From Candidula unifasciata (Eukaryota > Mollusca > Gastropoda > Stylommatophora > Geomitridae): a stretch of 64,000 nt of DNA. A model generated the notes under the pieces. That model worked only from the letters and a program-made list of their open reading frames with translations, searched no databases and was not told the DNA's origin. Position 1 is the first letter of the stretch; each line of letters opens with the position of its first letter. This document shows positions 10,401-25,400 of this stretch, piece after piece. The stretch lies in contig CAJHNH020008446.1 in NCBI GenBank assembly GCA_905116865.2, positions 1 to 64,000 on the forward strand. Direction: 5' to 3'. The position numbers were made by a program, and so were the translations under genes.

Positions 10401-13400
10401 ACTCCGTGGCGCGCGTAGCGGCATGGGAGATACACAAACCGTGGGCGGTAGTCGCCGGAAGTCCGCAATTTACATGTAACTAAGGCCCCGTTAGGGTATA
10501 TTTTCGGCCTCGATAATTAGGGACCGTTATTTGGAGGACAGCCAAAATATTATTTAAACAACGTCCAAGGCAGTCCTTATGACCTATGCCAGTCATGAAC
10601 TGATTAGAGAAGTGAGATGTAGACAGTTGTGCTTTTTGAAATGTTATGAAAAGAAATGGATGTGAGTACTTGGAAAGAGAGCAAACATGGGCAAAAACAT
10701 AAATACCTGGATGGGGTGAGTCAAGAACACTGACCTGGTCCTTGAATCTGAGGATCGTGTGATATGGGGAAACGCCACAGCCTATGCTTACCTGCACGGT
10801 GCGTGAGGCTATGAAAGCCCTGTTTACCTAAGAATGAACCAGGCTGCTTGTCAGTTATAGGAACTTATGAGATGTGTCTCCAACCAATGGTGTTAGTGCT
10901 CTAGCACTTTCTTATCTGCTGTTATGTAACATGCTGGTATCCAGGCTGTTGTTATACCATTTCTTTTAGCCATGAGGCAATCAAATTATCATATCCAACC
11001 TGTTTAGACATTAATAAAATAATGTAATTTCCATATATATATGTAAACACACACACACACACACATAAAGTCACATATTGTTTTCCAACAGATGTTGCGG
11101 ATGGTTTCCTGGGTGCTCAGTTTTGGGTGGCCTGTTTAGTGTACGGAGTCTTTCTTGTTATAGTCACCTGGTTTTGCTTGCCTCACATTGCAGGTAAGAT
11201 GAACTGCATCTATTTCTGCATTTTATACTAAAACCTATGGCTTACATGGAATGCATGAAGTTTCTTTCCCCACCCCCTCCCCCAGGAATGTTATTATGTA
11301 GGTAGGTAGGTATGTAAGTAGTTTATCTGCTTGCAATTTTAAGTATTGTTATGAAGGTATGTAAGTTGTTTATCCCCTTGCAGGTTGTAGGATTTACACC
11401 TCAGGGATGAAAATCCTACATGTACAAATCCCAGAAGCCCCACCTGACAGTTATATTGGAACTCCCGATTGTTACATTGTAACCTGGAGTCCGCACCGGC
11501 AAGGACTACTGTATTCACTATGTAGCATATCTTTTGGGGGACGTTGCTATCATCACATTCCATGATTAGAAGTCTCACTTGTTTGTCATTTCTCTGACCG
11601 CATGCATTTTTTTGCCCAGCCTGTCAACTATCAATATAACTAGAATGTCCTCACACTGGAGTATATGGAGCAAAAGAAATAGAGGGATAGAAACGTATAG
11701 AAAAGAGAAATAGAGACTGAAGGAAAGGACTGCGTAAATTTGCAAAGTTTAGGATAATTTGCATGAATTGGTTGCGATAGTGGTGCCAAGATCTGAGTTT
11801 TTCTTAGGCCCCCCTCCTTTTTCGATTGGCTTAGCAAGAAGGCAGTGGTGTAATCAGGTGCTGCTACACAAGAAGGAATATTAGAAAACAAGTATTTTTT
11901 TCTTGTCACTTGGACCACGTTTCTGAGATATCTCATTTCTGAGACATGAAGCTGGCTTCTGCGAGCATAGAGTGGGATATCGTCACTTTCATTCTCTTGC
12001 CAATTTCTGATCTATTTAGTGCCAGTTTGCATTTTGTTTTGTTTTTTAAATTTTACGCTTATTGAGTCAGTAGTGATTCGTTTCATAGATACTGAAATGT
12101 ATGTATATATTGTTTAAATCTTTACAGTTGTTCCTGAGATAGAAGACACACATCTTTCAGCCTTTTGGGGGCTTTTTAGGTGGTCACGCCTGCCATTGTT
12201 GATTATATGTGCATTAGCTGGCACCCTGTCTGCATGGATTGTAAGCGGACTGATTGGAGATAGGTTCGAATCTTTGACTCATGAGGTGGACACAGATACA
12301 CAGTGAGTTGATTTGTGATAGTAGGCAATAGAATTTGGTTACACAAATACTTCATGTGTTGTAGTACATTTTATATATGTTGTAGTACATTATTATTATG
12401 TAATTGTTACTAATTCAACAATGCCCTGGCTTCTACCCTTAGACCTCTCACCATATAGTGATACCTGCAAGCTTTCATCAGTTGTAAACTCCTTTGGAAA
12501 GGGCTGGTTGTTCATCCACTTCTGAAATTTGGTCTTGTTCCAGAACTTGAGCATGCACATGTTTTACAGATCTGGCTTATTTTTATGCAGACTGTTGGTT
12601 CTTCCCCTCTCAGGCAGATGCACTTCAGCTTCAAGCAAAACACCTCTGATTGTAATGGCACAGTGGATGTTTTTTTTTTTTCAATATGGGACCCCAGAAC
12701 TCACATTGGGAGTGTACCAGCTATTTTGCTGTTCCATATAGTGTCCACGTTTGTCTGACCCTTGGTGGGGGTAACAATTTTCTAATAAATGCAGGAGCTG
12801 CACATGAAGTGAAATAGCAAGGCGGACAGAAGGTGTTAAATGAAGAAGGAATACATTTCAGAACAGCATCAATACACGCCAATCCATCACTGGTTGGCAT
12901 GACAGAAAACAGTGATGAGAAAGCTGGCCCGACCAGCGATACAGATAAAACCAGGTGAACTGTGACCAGTTAAATAGGTATGTTTATCTGAACGTGACCA
13001 CCGGAGACGGATGGCAGGGGGTGATTGAGAACCCACGCGGAGAGAGTAGGAAGTGTGGGGAGGGTACGATCAACAGAGAAGGACAGTTAGTAGGGAGCCG
13101 CGGAAGAGAGAAGGGCAGTGAGGAGCGAGCCGCTGAAGAGGGCAGTTGAGAAAACAGTCATGAGAAGATATGTTAAACTTGGAGTTTAGCTAGAACAGTG
13201 ATTAAAGAACTTATCGTCTGATACATGAACAGCCAACAATAAAGTACTGTTACATAAGCGAAGTGTTTCCTACTGTTTGACTTACAATATTGTGGAAATA
13301 AACAAAGAGATCTGTAATAGTTTGTTTCATCACTGATCTTGTTGTTAAGTACGATTCAAGAGAGCTACGAACTATATCCATAACACACTGGCCGAATTAG

Positions 13401-16400
13401 GCACACCCATACTGGGGGGATATAAAGATACAACTGTGTCACACACAGGCAGGTAAGTCATGTTTGAAGTCAACATAAGAATATGTGAAAAGCACAGTCC
13501 AATACACACACAAAAGTCAAGAGACCAAGTAAGAAAATATATCCATTTTATAAGAAAGCGCCGCTGGAACTATATCAGCCATGCACTCAGAATAGATAAG
13601 ACAAGACTTCCACATCAAGCCCTGACATGGACACCGGAAGGGAAAAGAAAATGGGGAAGACCAAGAGAGAGACTGCAAAGAACCATAATCAGGGAAGGCT
13701 CAACTATGGGCCTAATGAATATCTAAGACCTAAAGTAGGTGGCAACGAACCACCAGACATAGAGAGCTATGATCTCTGCCCTATGCGCCGCCTTAGGCTC
13801 AAGAAGAAAGACTAACTTACACAGTCCAAGCTTTTCTTCCCACCTGGTAGCAAAGTATCATTTCCCCAAGGACTGTTGTAGAGTTCTGGCCATTCCAAAT
13901 CTAGTTACCAGCGGGTAACACCAGATCAGTTGTGGAATTCCACTTCTGCAGAGATGGATTTTAGGAAATAACCATATTGTGATTATTCTTTGCGTTCAGC
14001 TTCTGTAAACCCTGGCATAAAGTCCTAGCTGTTCATCTAATTCATGTCTTTAGTCTTGTTCCACGCATGTGTTTTTCAGATCTGGCTTATAATTGTGCAG
14101 ACTGTTGGCTTCTTGCTTCTCAGGCAGTAGCAGTCCCGTCTTCAAAGTGCATCATCAGTCCTGTCTACAGTGGCCAGGCCCCTGGTTGGGAACCTGTTTC
14201 TAAGGTGTAGGCAGGTGTTGACCAGTGTGAGCCCTGGTCCTGCTGCACTACCACTTGTGGTTTGACAATTCTGCATTCCTACCCTGGTTCCATATGGCAC
14301 ATTCAGATGGGCCAAAATTAGACCTAGATGGGGAAAAAAAAAAGCAACAAGAAGGATGGCACAGAAATACTCAGCCACGGGGCTACGCAGGACAAGAGTT
14401 AGTTAGTTGCGGATCCTTTACAGGATGTTGCAGAACCAACCCTGCATTTTTTGTGGCAGTTGTGGTTTTTCTAGGCAAGTAAACGTCCAGTAGTTTGCCA
14501 TTGCTTTCTGTCAAAACCAATGCAGGGCACAAGGCCCACAGCTGAGATCGAACCTGGCATTACGAAGCATGTTCGCAACACCTAGGCCACAGATGCCGAC
14601 AAGATTACAGATCTGATACTGATGATCGTGTAAGATGATGAATCATGACCAGCCACATTTATTGGCCCGAAAGATGCTGAAGGATCACCCGCTAAGTTAT
14701 TAGAGAACATGGCATACAGTTTGTCGCTAGTGCTAGACGCAAGCTGATTCTAGTGTCACACCGTTTTAAACGCTTGAACATTTTACATGCTTGAATTAAT
14801 ATGTGAGTACAGCACCCTTTTCCACGCCGTTAGGCATATTGGGTATATAGTCCTAGACCTATATTTTGAGACCAGTCAGTACTAGGTGGGTGAGGTGGCC
14901 TTTGCTTCCCAGAGCTTTAGCTAGTGCCCGCTTTAGGCTGGATTGACATGGGAGCAGAGGTCGTTTTCTTTTCTTAAAATCCAGCTTGATGATGTTTTAA
15001 ACTCATGACCTTTGGGACTGCATCTAGCTACTTCGCCGTCGACTCTCTTGAATGTATATGTAAATTTATGATTTAAATGCTTAAATAAGTGTGTAAAAGT
15101 ATATTTTACATACTTCAAGTTATATTTAAATGTATAATTGAACTGTTTCAGTGGACAATTGTACCTGAGTGAACAACATTTGTGTATAGTATTAGGAGGA
15201 CTGTTTGCAGGTTTATCTTATTACCGTCAGTTCTTCCATCATGGCTTCTACTATCTCACTTTCCCTACCGTGCATGTAAGTATTGTTACTGCTAGGGTAA
15301 TTTGTTGCTACTGCTAGAAGTAATTTGTTGCAACTGCTAGAAGTAATTTGTTGCTATTGCTAGAAGTAATTTGTTACTGCTGGAAGTAATTTGTTATTGC
15401 TAAAAGTTATTTGTTGCTATTGCTAGAAGTAATTTGTTGCTGTTGCTAAAAGCAATGTGTTGCTACTGCTAGAAGTAATGTTACTGGTAAAAATATGTTT
15501 GTTACTCCAAGGTGTACAAATAATGTGGTTGGGGGGGGGGGGGGTTTAAACTGTTTTGTCGCAAAAAATGGTTGTTAACGGTGAAAGTCAAGAAGGTTGA
15601 TTCTATTGCACCTGATTTTATTTCATTTGGCGTGGCCTCTCTTTACGGAATAGTAGCAGCCTGCCAAGAAAGCCGCACTACACCGTAGCTCCAGCAACGA
15701 TCCCTGTGGTCTGTCTAAAAACTACTCGTGAACATGTCTGTGAAATTAACCCACGAACCTCAGAGTGTCAGGCAGATGGCTTGACTGCGCCACGAAGGTC
15801 ACCAAGTTTTAACAGTAAAACAGAAAGGTATATACTAGGATCTTGCGCAGATCATACACATGTCTACATATTATACAAAGATCTCAGAGGGATTAATCAA
15901 ATTCACAAACCATGCATCTAATTTGTCCCACTTACGAATGAACGGAGAAAGATTTAACAACAGTGATTAAACTTTGTGTAAGGCCTAAGAAAATTAACAG
16001 CGGATACCTGAAAATATGTAATACACAGCAGACATTGTGATTTTGACAATTTCTGTCCAAAAAAATATTGTAACTATTAAGAAAATTATTATAAATTATG
16101 AGCCACAGTATGGGAACACCTATGTCAACATGCTGTTCCTGAAGTGGGTTCCAAGGTCCCATGGGGGGGGGGGGGGCAAGAATAGACCTACTGACCCCCC
16201 AACAAGCGTGTTGTAACTGCAATGACTCATTGGCTCCTATCATATGCAGTCTACTCAGACACACGATCCGTTAGCTCAACATCATTTTGAACAAGGAACG
16301 TTGGAAACTCCACACAGCTGATATGTTAGAGAATGTTTATTGAGTCAACTATCTGTTTTCTCCGTCATTGTGACGGAGGTTGAAAAACTAGCAATGGCCA

Positions 16401-19400
16401 CATCGGCTACACACAACAGCATCAGTAACTTCAGTCGACTTTGACCTTTTTAAGATGATAAAACCACAACATTTCCAACGTAGACACTTCAGGATTTCCA
16501 ACAGTCCACACTGACAACAAACAAATGATACTCAGCCATGACAATGTGTCAGGCTAAACAAGATAGCCAGGTTTTCTAGGAACTCGGAGGCAAAACTTGA
16601 GCAGATGTTGTCTTGCTTGCAGATTCACTAGACTTTCACTCTTTCATCGCCATCATAATCGCTGTCCCAAGATCAAAAACATGACTCAACTAACCCAGTT
16701 TCTCGTGGTTTAAATAGCCTCTTCCTTTCATTCTAGAATGTTCTGACACATTCCCTGCACTGTCCATTTCTATTGACTTTTGGCCACCTACCCAAAATTG
16801 ACGCTTGCTTCATACAAGTTCAGGTTTACCTGAACTTGACACTCAGCCTGTTCACTCAAACATTGTTTTTAACACCACCCATCCAGTAAGGCTATGAAAG
16901 TGAGATAGGAAGGGGGAGGGGAGATGACTCATTACAGTGGCTAATGAGGGCGTTTCCTTCAAAAGTCTGAGGTAATCTGCCTGAGATGCAAGGAACTAAC
17001 AGTCTGCATATAACCAAGCCAGATCAGTAAAATGGGTGTGCATGTAAAACTCAAATTCTGGAGCAAAACGAAAGTCCAGAAGTGGACAGACAACCAGATC
17101 TGTCTGCTGGAGTTTACAGCTGGTGAACGCTAAGAAAAAAACATGCTGCAAAATATCTACTACGTGATGATGATGGTGTCAACCGAGGTGTTTTTGGCTC
17201 CTTAGAGATACAAGTTTTTTCAAGTCCGAAGTGAGGTGTCTTCCTTGCTGTGTAACTGTATGTATCAGGCCCTGCAGACTGTCAAATATTTCTACATCCT
17301 GTACTTTTTGTTTGGTAAGTTCCGGTGCATCTCATCAATCAGTTATCATTGTTTATTTTTTTTTAAATTTATTTAATTATCATCATTATGGGGTGTTTTT
17401 GTAACCATGAGTGATCAAAGTTTGCCACCTCACGTGACCACTAAAATTTCGGGTCACATCCATGTTAATGTATTGTTGAACATCTTCCCCATCAGTTTTA
17501 ACCCTTTCACTGCAGAAACCCTTCAAGGAAAAGACCCCATAACCTGAAAATTCAACAAACAAAAGAGTCTCTTTAAAAAAAAACTGCCATTTTACAGAGA
17601 GCACTAATACATTTTGAAAATATTTTTTTTTAAATTCATGTATGGAAAGGAATAATCAGTAAACACGAAGGGAACAGAGAATGAATCAACTAAATTCTCT
17701 TGGCCTTGAGAAAAGTAAGACTTATATTGTCTGACACCATGACTTTGTCAGTATGCGACTACTAAAGCTAAAGAAGAATTATGGCATGGTTAGAAAAGAC
17801 AATTTGTTTGTTTGTTAGCGCAACACACACCCCCCCATCCCCCCAACTTAGCGTGCCGGACTACTTCTTTCAGCGACAAACTGCATTTCTGGTGGCGACT
17901 GTTGGCTTTGGCATCTCTAGCAACTGCCATACGCATTTACTGCGTGCGCATTTTTCTGGATTGTTCCGGGACTAATTGTTTGTTGACCAGATTTCACTGG
18001 CACAGGAGCGGAGCAAGTATGATGAAACCTGATTGCGGTGAAGTTGAAACCTGAGGCAAAGATTTGAAGCAGCATCTTGGGACCAGAGGGTTATTATCCT
18101 CCATTTTCATAAAATTTTACTATTTTTGTGCTTTAAAGCACGAGTGAAGATAATTGTCTCTGTTAGCAGAATGTGTTTGTAGCATAATATGTTGCTCTTT
18201 ATCTACAAATCCGTCCGGCTCTCTAGCGTAGTTGGCTAAAACCGGATTGGGCGGTGAGCGGGTGGCGAACTCCTTGTGGTCCGGGTTCATTCCCGGGTGT
18301 AGGCAGAAAAGCCACATTACTCCCAGATTTACGGTATTTACAATGGAATCGAGGCCGAAAGGTTGCGATATCCATAATACCGAGCCTAAGGGTTAACAAC
18401 TCATGGCTTCTGGATACTAAAACAAACAAACAAAACATCTACAAATCCCTACTGCTTATTATCAATTTCCTTCATTTTCTGGTCATAATTCTGGGTAAAG
18501 CCATGACTAATATCAAACATCTTCTTATGTGACAGGGAGCTTGCCAAAGAGATGGATTCATGCTTCCTTTAATATTAGCGTTGAGTAAGTATGTCTTATG
18601 TTGATTTAACGTATAGCAGTTTATTCTTTTTGTTATTCTGTTTGTTTGCTGGTTTAACATGAGGCATTTTCTTCTTTTTCACTTCCATCTTATTCTTCTG
18701 AATATATTTTTTTAAACGTGTAAGTTTTTTTTCTTCACTTCCTTCTTATTCTTTTTCTCGTGGGCATTTTTTTCAAACATGTAGCAATGTCTTCTTTTTC
18801 TTTATCATCATTGTCTGTGAGGATTGTTTTAACAATGTAACAATTGTTTCTTTTTCTTTATCATAATCTTCTGTGGGGATTGTTTTAACAATGTAACAAT
18901 TGTTTCTTTTTCTTTATCATAATCTTCTGTGGGGATTGTTTTAACAATGTAACATTTGTTTCTTTTTCTTTATCATAATCTTCTGTGGGGATTGTTTTAA
19001 CAATGTAACATTTGTTTCTTTTTCTTTATCATCATCTTCTGTGGGGATTGTTTAAGCAATATAACATTGTTTCTTTTTCTTTATCATCATCTTCTGTGGG
19101 GATTGTTTAAGCAATATAACATTGTTTCTTTTTCTTTATCATCATCTTCTGTGGGGATTGTTTTAGCAATGTAACAATTGTTTCTTTGTCTAATTTTCAT
19201 TGTTGTCCTTCCTCTTCATGGTTTTTGTTTAGACAACAATGTCATCTTCTTCATCCTCCTCATCTGAATGTCATGTCTCTAAAGTAAAGGGCTCTTTTTT
19301 TCATGTTTTGGGTATATGGTGCTAGCATTACTTTCATAGACCAGTCTAGTCTCAGTCAGTGATATGAGCATTTCATAGGCTACCTCTGCTTCCTAGAAAA

Positions 19401-22400
19401 TTTCCTAGTAGTTTCACCAGCCACACTTGAGTCACCATAGGCTGTATTTCCCATGCCTGCCCATAGCACAGTTTAACTCTATCGCTGGGAACGATGGAAA
19501 GGTGCCAATAATTATAGGTTGAGTTGGCATGGCAGACCTGGTCAGTTTTATTAAACAAACTGTCTGGCTTGGGCTGGATTTGAATGCATTATTCCTAGGC
19601 TAGTAGGCAAACCTGCGAGTCACTGTCAAATCTTGGCTAGAGAGTTCATGGTTGAAGAGATAGCTGTGAATCTGCAACATGACTAGGATGCAAGAAGAGC
19701 AAGTCAGACAGGGCTGGGGCCAGTGAAGAACACACTACAAGAAGCTAAATAAGAAGAATAAACTAACACAGAACCGGTCTTGTCAGCCGCTACACACTCA
19801 GTGGTTTCTCAAGGAGGGTATCTGTGCAAGGATGAACTGTCCACTAACTAGATCTTAAAATGCATTTGAAGTGTGTGGTTTTAGAAAAAGTGTTTGGAAT
19901 TTTATGGACAAATAAAAAACTTAATTTGGAAATCTAACTGAAATCATTCAGTTTAGAACAGGATTTCTTGATTTCTGAATGATATGATAACTTATTGTTA
20001 AGGTACAGTTTCATCTAGCAAGACTTGCCAACAGCCACCCCCAGGTGTGGTACTTATTGTTGGGGGTACAGTTTCATCTAGCAAGACTTGCCAACAGCCA
20101 CCACCAGGTGTGGTACTTATTGTTGGGGGTACAGTTTCATCTAGCCAGACTTGCCAACTGCCACCCCAAGGTTTAGTACTTATTGTTAAGGTACAGTTTC
20201 ATCTAGCCAGACTTGCCAACAGCCACCCCCAGGTGTGGTACTTATTGTTGGGGGTACAGTTTCATCTGGCCAGACTTGCCAACAGCCACCCCCAGGTGTG
20301 GTACTTATTGTTGGGGGTACAGTTTCATCTGGCCAGACTTGCCAACAGCCAACCCCCAGGTTTGAGAGTCTGCTGTACATTATCATACCAGTCCCTATGA
20401 GAAGTCACTTAGCTTCACATCGACACTTGTCACACAATCTCCATCCATGCTTAGCAGCTCGGTCTTCTATGTTCCCCGTGTGGGTTTCCGGGGCCCTGTT
20501 ATAGGGAAAACAAGAATAGACTCACTGCCTACCCAAAAGCATGTCGTAAGAGTCGACTTATTGGGAGCTTCCTTCAGAGTCGGAGTGCATCTGCCTGAGA
20601 GGCAAGGAACCAGCAATCTGCATACAAATGAGTCAGATCTGTAAAGTGTATATACGCGCAGCACTCAGGTTCTGGAAGAGGACTGCAGTCCAGAAGTGGA
20701 TGAAATACCAGAACTTTCTGCCAGAATTTACAGCTGGTGAACGCCAAGAAGAAGAAAGAAGAAATCTCCTATTCTATGTTCACGTATTGTCGCAGGACTA
20801 ACATAATGGCAGTTTACAGTACTGTGCATGTAACTTATGCGCTGACGATAAATATAGGAAGTGATGTTTATATGCTTTTGTATTTATATAGAAAGTAAGG
20901 GACCCTTCTCTCGCCTTTGGGGCATCAAGCATATGGTGCTAGGAAAAAACATATAGGTCAGTCAGCGCTTGTGATCGGACCACCCTAATTTCCGTGACAT
21001 TACCTGTTACCATTTTAGGCTGACTGTATTTGAATAAACTGTTGTTTTTGCAGCCAGAATTCGGTGCCTCTTGATTCTCTGATGGGGCTGTTCAATATGT
21101 CCCTGCTGTGGCAGACCTACCTCAGTACTCTGTTGCTGCTGTTTTCCTGGTCTTTCACCAGGGCTTTGGTGAAGATATTTCACTCCCAGGTATGTGGCTG
21201 TTTTTTGTTCATACACTGTTGTATCTTTGGCACTGTACCCAAGTCACCTCAGTGCTGTTCTTTGTTCATACACTGTTGTATTGTTGGCACTGTACCAAAG
21301 TCACCTCAGTGCTGTTTTTTGTTCATACACTGTTGTATCTTTGGCACTGTACCCAAGTCACCTCAGTGCTGTTCTTTGTTCATACACTGTTGTATCATTG
21401 ACACTGTACCAAAGTCACCTCAGTGCTGTTCTTTGTTCATACACTGTTGTATTGTTGGCACTGTACCCAAGTCACCTCAGTGCTGTTCTTTGTTCATACA
21501 CTGTTGTATCTTTGGCACTGTACCAAAGTCACCTCAGTGCTGTTCTTTGTTCATACACTGTTGTATCTTTGGCACTGTACCCAAGTCACCTCAGTGCTGT
21601 TCTTTGTTCATACACTGTTGTATCTTTGGCACTGTACCCAAGTCACCTCAGTGCTGTTCTTTGTTCATACACTGTTGTATCATTGACACTGTACCAAAGT
21701 CACCTTAGTGCTGTTCTTTGTTCATACACTGTTGTATTGTTGGCACTGTACCCAAGTCACCTCAGTGCTGTTCTTTGTTCATACACTGTTGTATCTTTGG
21801 CACTGTACCAAAGTCACCTCAGTGCTGTTCTTTGTTCATACACTGTTGTATCTTTGGCACTGTACCCAAGTCACCTCAGTGCTGTTCTTTGTTCATACAC
21901 TGTTGTATCATTGACACTGTACCAAAGTCACCTTAGTGCTGTTCTTTGTTCATACACTGTTGTATTGTTGGCACTGTACCCAAGTCACCTCAGTGCTGTT
22001 CTTTGTTCATACACTGTTGTATTGTTGGCACTGTACCCAAGTCACCTCACTGCTGTATCTTTGTTTCCAGAAAAATCACATTTGAACATTGAGCAGCAAA
22101 TTAAATTGTTTTACTAACACAAAATGTCATGCTCTTCTCTATCTTCTTCACATTTCCCCGCTGTAAACTCTCGGCGGAAAGTTCTTTTTGTTCATTCACT
22201 TCTGGATTTAAGTCTTGTTCCAGAACCTGAGTTTTGCGTGCATATCCGTTTTACAGATCTGGCTTTGTTGTTTGCAGACTGTTGGTTCCTTGCCTCTGAG
22301 GCAGATGCATTCTGACTTGACAGGAAACTTCCCTAATTATTAGACTCTTACTGCATGGCTGTTAGGGGCCAGTGGGACTATCCCCCACATAATGGGGCCC

Positions 22401-25400
22401 CAGAACCCACACAGAGACACAATAACACTTGTCAAATATAGTTATTATCTGTCGTCACACAGTGCCAGCTGCCATATGCATTTAATGTGTGTTTGTTGTG
22501 GATTTTGCCGATACTGCAGTGTTTCAGTTTTTCATAAGGGACAGCAGTCCGCATTCTTTGTGGTTTTTGCTGACACACGAACAGAGAAATTATAGGGTGA
22601 CTTGTTTGCTGTAAAGTTAGAACTGCAATTAACTGATTAACTCAGTCAGTCACGTTGTTCATCTCTCCCGACACTTTGATGAGGTACAAGCTGGAAGAGA
22701 AGTCACGTTGTAATATTATTCACATTGTGATATTGTCACATTGTTCAAATTCTACTGTTCCTCATGTTTTACTGAGAATTTACTACTGATTTGCACAGAC
22801 TAGTTATTAGAATTGGAGTGCTGTGAAGTCAATTTCTAACTCAACTAAATTAATAACATGAATCTATTGTTGGTGAGGCACTCCATAGACCAATAAAATA
22901 TGTTAACCGTTCTGTTTCCTTCTTCCCGTGAGTTTACATTGTCTTCATGTTTTTGTGGTTCTAAATTTATAACATATTGTTGACATGCTTTACACAGGGA
23001 GTGTATTGTTATATGTATATTTGCAGCACTATGAGTTTACATTGTCTTCATGTTTTTTGTAGTTCTAAATTTATAACATATTGTTGACATGCTTTGCACA
23101 GACAGTGTATTGTTATATGTATATTTGCAGCACTATGAGTTTACATTGTCTTCATGTTTTTTGTAGTTCTAAATTTATAACATATTGTTGACATGCTTTG
23201 CACAGACAGTGTATTGTTATATGTATATTTGCAGCACTATGAGTTTACATTGTCTTCATGTTTTTTGTAGTTCTAAATTTATAACATATTGTTGACATGC
23301 TTTGCACAGACAGTGTATTGTTATGTGTATATTTGCAGCACTATGAGTTCACAATTGAAAGTGTCATGGAGTACAACAAGGACAAGACACTGTCCGAGGC
23401 TCTGGCTTGTGCTTATTCTCCAATCCTCCAGGTAGCTATTTTGTTTCATCATCTCCCATTGTAGCACTTCCGTCATCCTTTTGTGATTAATCTTTTGTTT
23501 CGCTGTCCCTCTGGCTATGTTTGTTTTTAAATTGCTTTGTTTATGATGTCACTACTGTCTGTTTGGAAAGGGGGGGGGGGGGTGGGGGAGAACAGATTTG
23601 GCTTATTTGCAGGCAGACTCTTGGTTTGGTACCTGCCTTTCAGCAAACCGTGCCCTAATTTTTTGACTCTTACAACATGTATGTTAGGGAACCAGTGAGT
23701 GGGATCAGTAGTTTCCCATAAATTGTTGTTGTGCAAAGATAATTATATTCTGAGACATTAAATTGATTGATTTTCTTTGTTTCCTCAAGCACCTTGCTTT
23801 CTTAGACTTCAGCCGCCTGTCCAAGTTTTCCGCTTCCCGCCGCCAGGAGCTGCTCACCTTGAGCCAGCCTGGTGGTCATCCTAGGATCTGGACCTCGGTG
23901 AGCTCAACAGCTCTTTCTGTCATCAGGGAACTGACTGAGCGAGTGAAGGAAGAAAACTGGGCTATCATGTCCAAAGCTCCGGTTAGTATTCAGCGAACAA
24001 ACACCCAACGAAGCACCACCCATGTTAACTCAGGTAAGAGACGAATATTATTTTTGTTTCTTTCCTAAATCAGAGTTTTTCTAATGGTAGTATTTCAGAT
24101 GTAGCTGTGTTGCACCTATTTACTGTCAGTTTGATATTTGCACCTTTCAGTTAAAACGTCTATCTTTAGAAATGTATTGACTTATTTCGCTTTCCAGATT
24201 TATTTCATACAAAGTTGAATGTGGAAATAATCAATATCATCACACTCGGGACACTCCAGTAAGTGTTTATCCCCATCTTCATCAACAAACAAAGACTTCC
24301 AGTTCTGATGGTATCAATAACTGATCGTACATCTGTCTCATCTTCTCCTTGAGTGTCGGCCAGATCGCCTGGTAACTTCCCGCTGCGCTATTTTCCTCAG
24401 ACCATAATGATCTGTCTGTGCCTCCACGCTGTTTGCTAACTCCCGAAATGCCCTCACAAAATCTAGCTTGTCATACATCAGTTCACCATGAAGTCATGCA
24501 GAACTGGCCAGTCTTTCTGTCTGCTAGTTTCCCAACCTAGAGAGAAAATGATTTTATAGGAAATTGTACAACCTCATTTTATCTACACTCAGGTGGTGCC
24601 ACCTAACAGGCATGTCCTGGATGTGTGTTGGTCGTCAAGGGAGAGCAGACAGAACAGAGGCATTACCTGTCATCTGAGGAGGATTCCATAACTGCAGAGC
24701 TGATGAAGTATGCTCTGGCAGAAGGATCCCCCAAGGAGTTGTCATATTCTGCACATGGCTGCTAAACCTCACTTCCTGTGTCGGGTTGCTCTTGTAGAGA
24801 CAATTAGGACATGGTCGGTAGATTTGGGAATCTGTTTGCACTGTTGTCCAAATCAAACTATTCTTTCTGCAACTTTAACCAGACCACATTAATTGCAACT
24901 TCACAAAAATCAGATCAGTAAATTTGCATACTACATGCAGTTTTAAATAATAATTAATGAGGACACATTGTTTTTGCAGGAGACACCAGTACTTTATCTT
25001 TCCGAGGACATGAGGAGCAATTGCCAGGTAGAAACTGTGGTCTGTTGGATCGTAATTAGCTGTACTTTTGTTTGTGGCTTTCCTTTGAAGGTTTGATTAC
25101 AACCGCCTGAGAATCAAGAAATCAACAGTCTGCACACATCTAAGCCAAATCTGTTAATGGATGTACACACAAAATGCGAGTCTTGGAACAAGGCCAAAGT
25201 CCATGAGTGGACAAACAACCAGGACTTTCCACAGGAGTTTATCGCTGATGAACGCTATGAAGAAAAAAAAGAACAAGTAGCTTGATGGCTACAAATTTGC
25301 ATGGGGCGCAGCCATGCTTCTCTGTATCTTGCAATGATCTGCAGTAATGTGTGCTGTATCTTGCAATGATCTGCAGTAATGTGTGCTGTATCTTGCAATG

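Noticed and set aside
21194..22117. 307-codon open frame (AVLCSYTVVSLALYPSHLS repeats)
   Set aside because: It lies wholly in a 57-bp minisatellite whose period is a multiple of 3, so all frames stay open. The only real coding part nearby is ndc1 exon 8 upstream.
23880..23990. Internal donor TCG|GTGAGC in ndc1 exon 10
   Set aside because: Using it would remove a frame that stays open in phase and leads to a good TCAG|GTAAGA donor; the longer exon is preferred.
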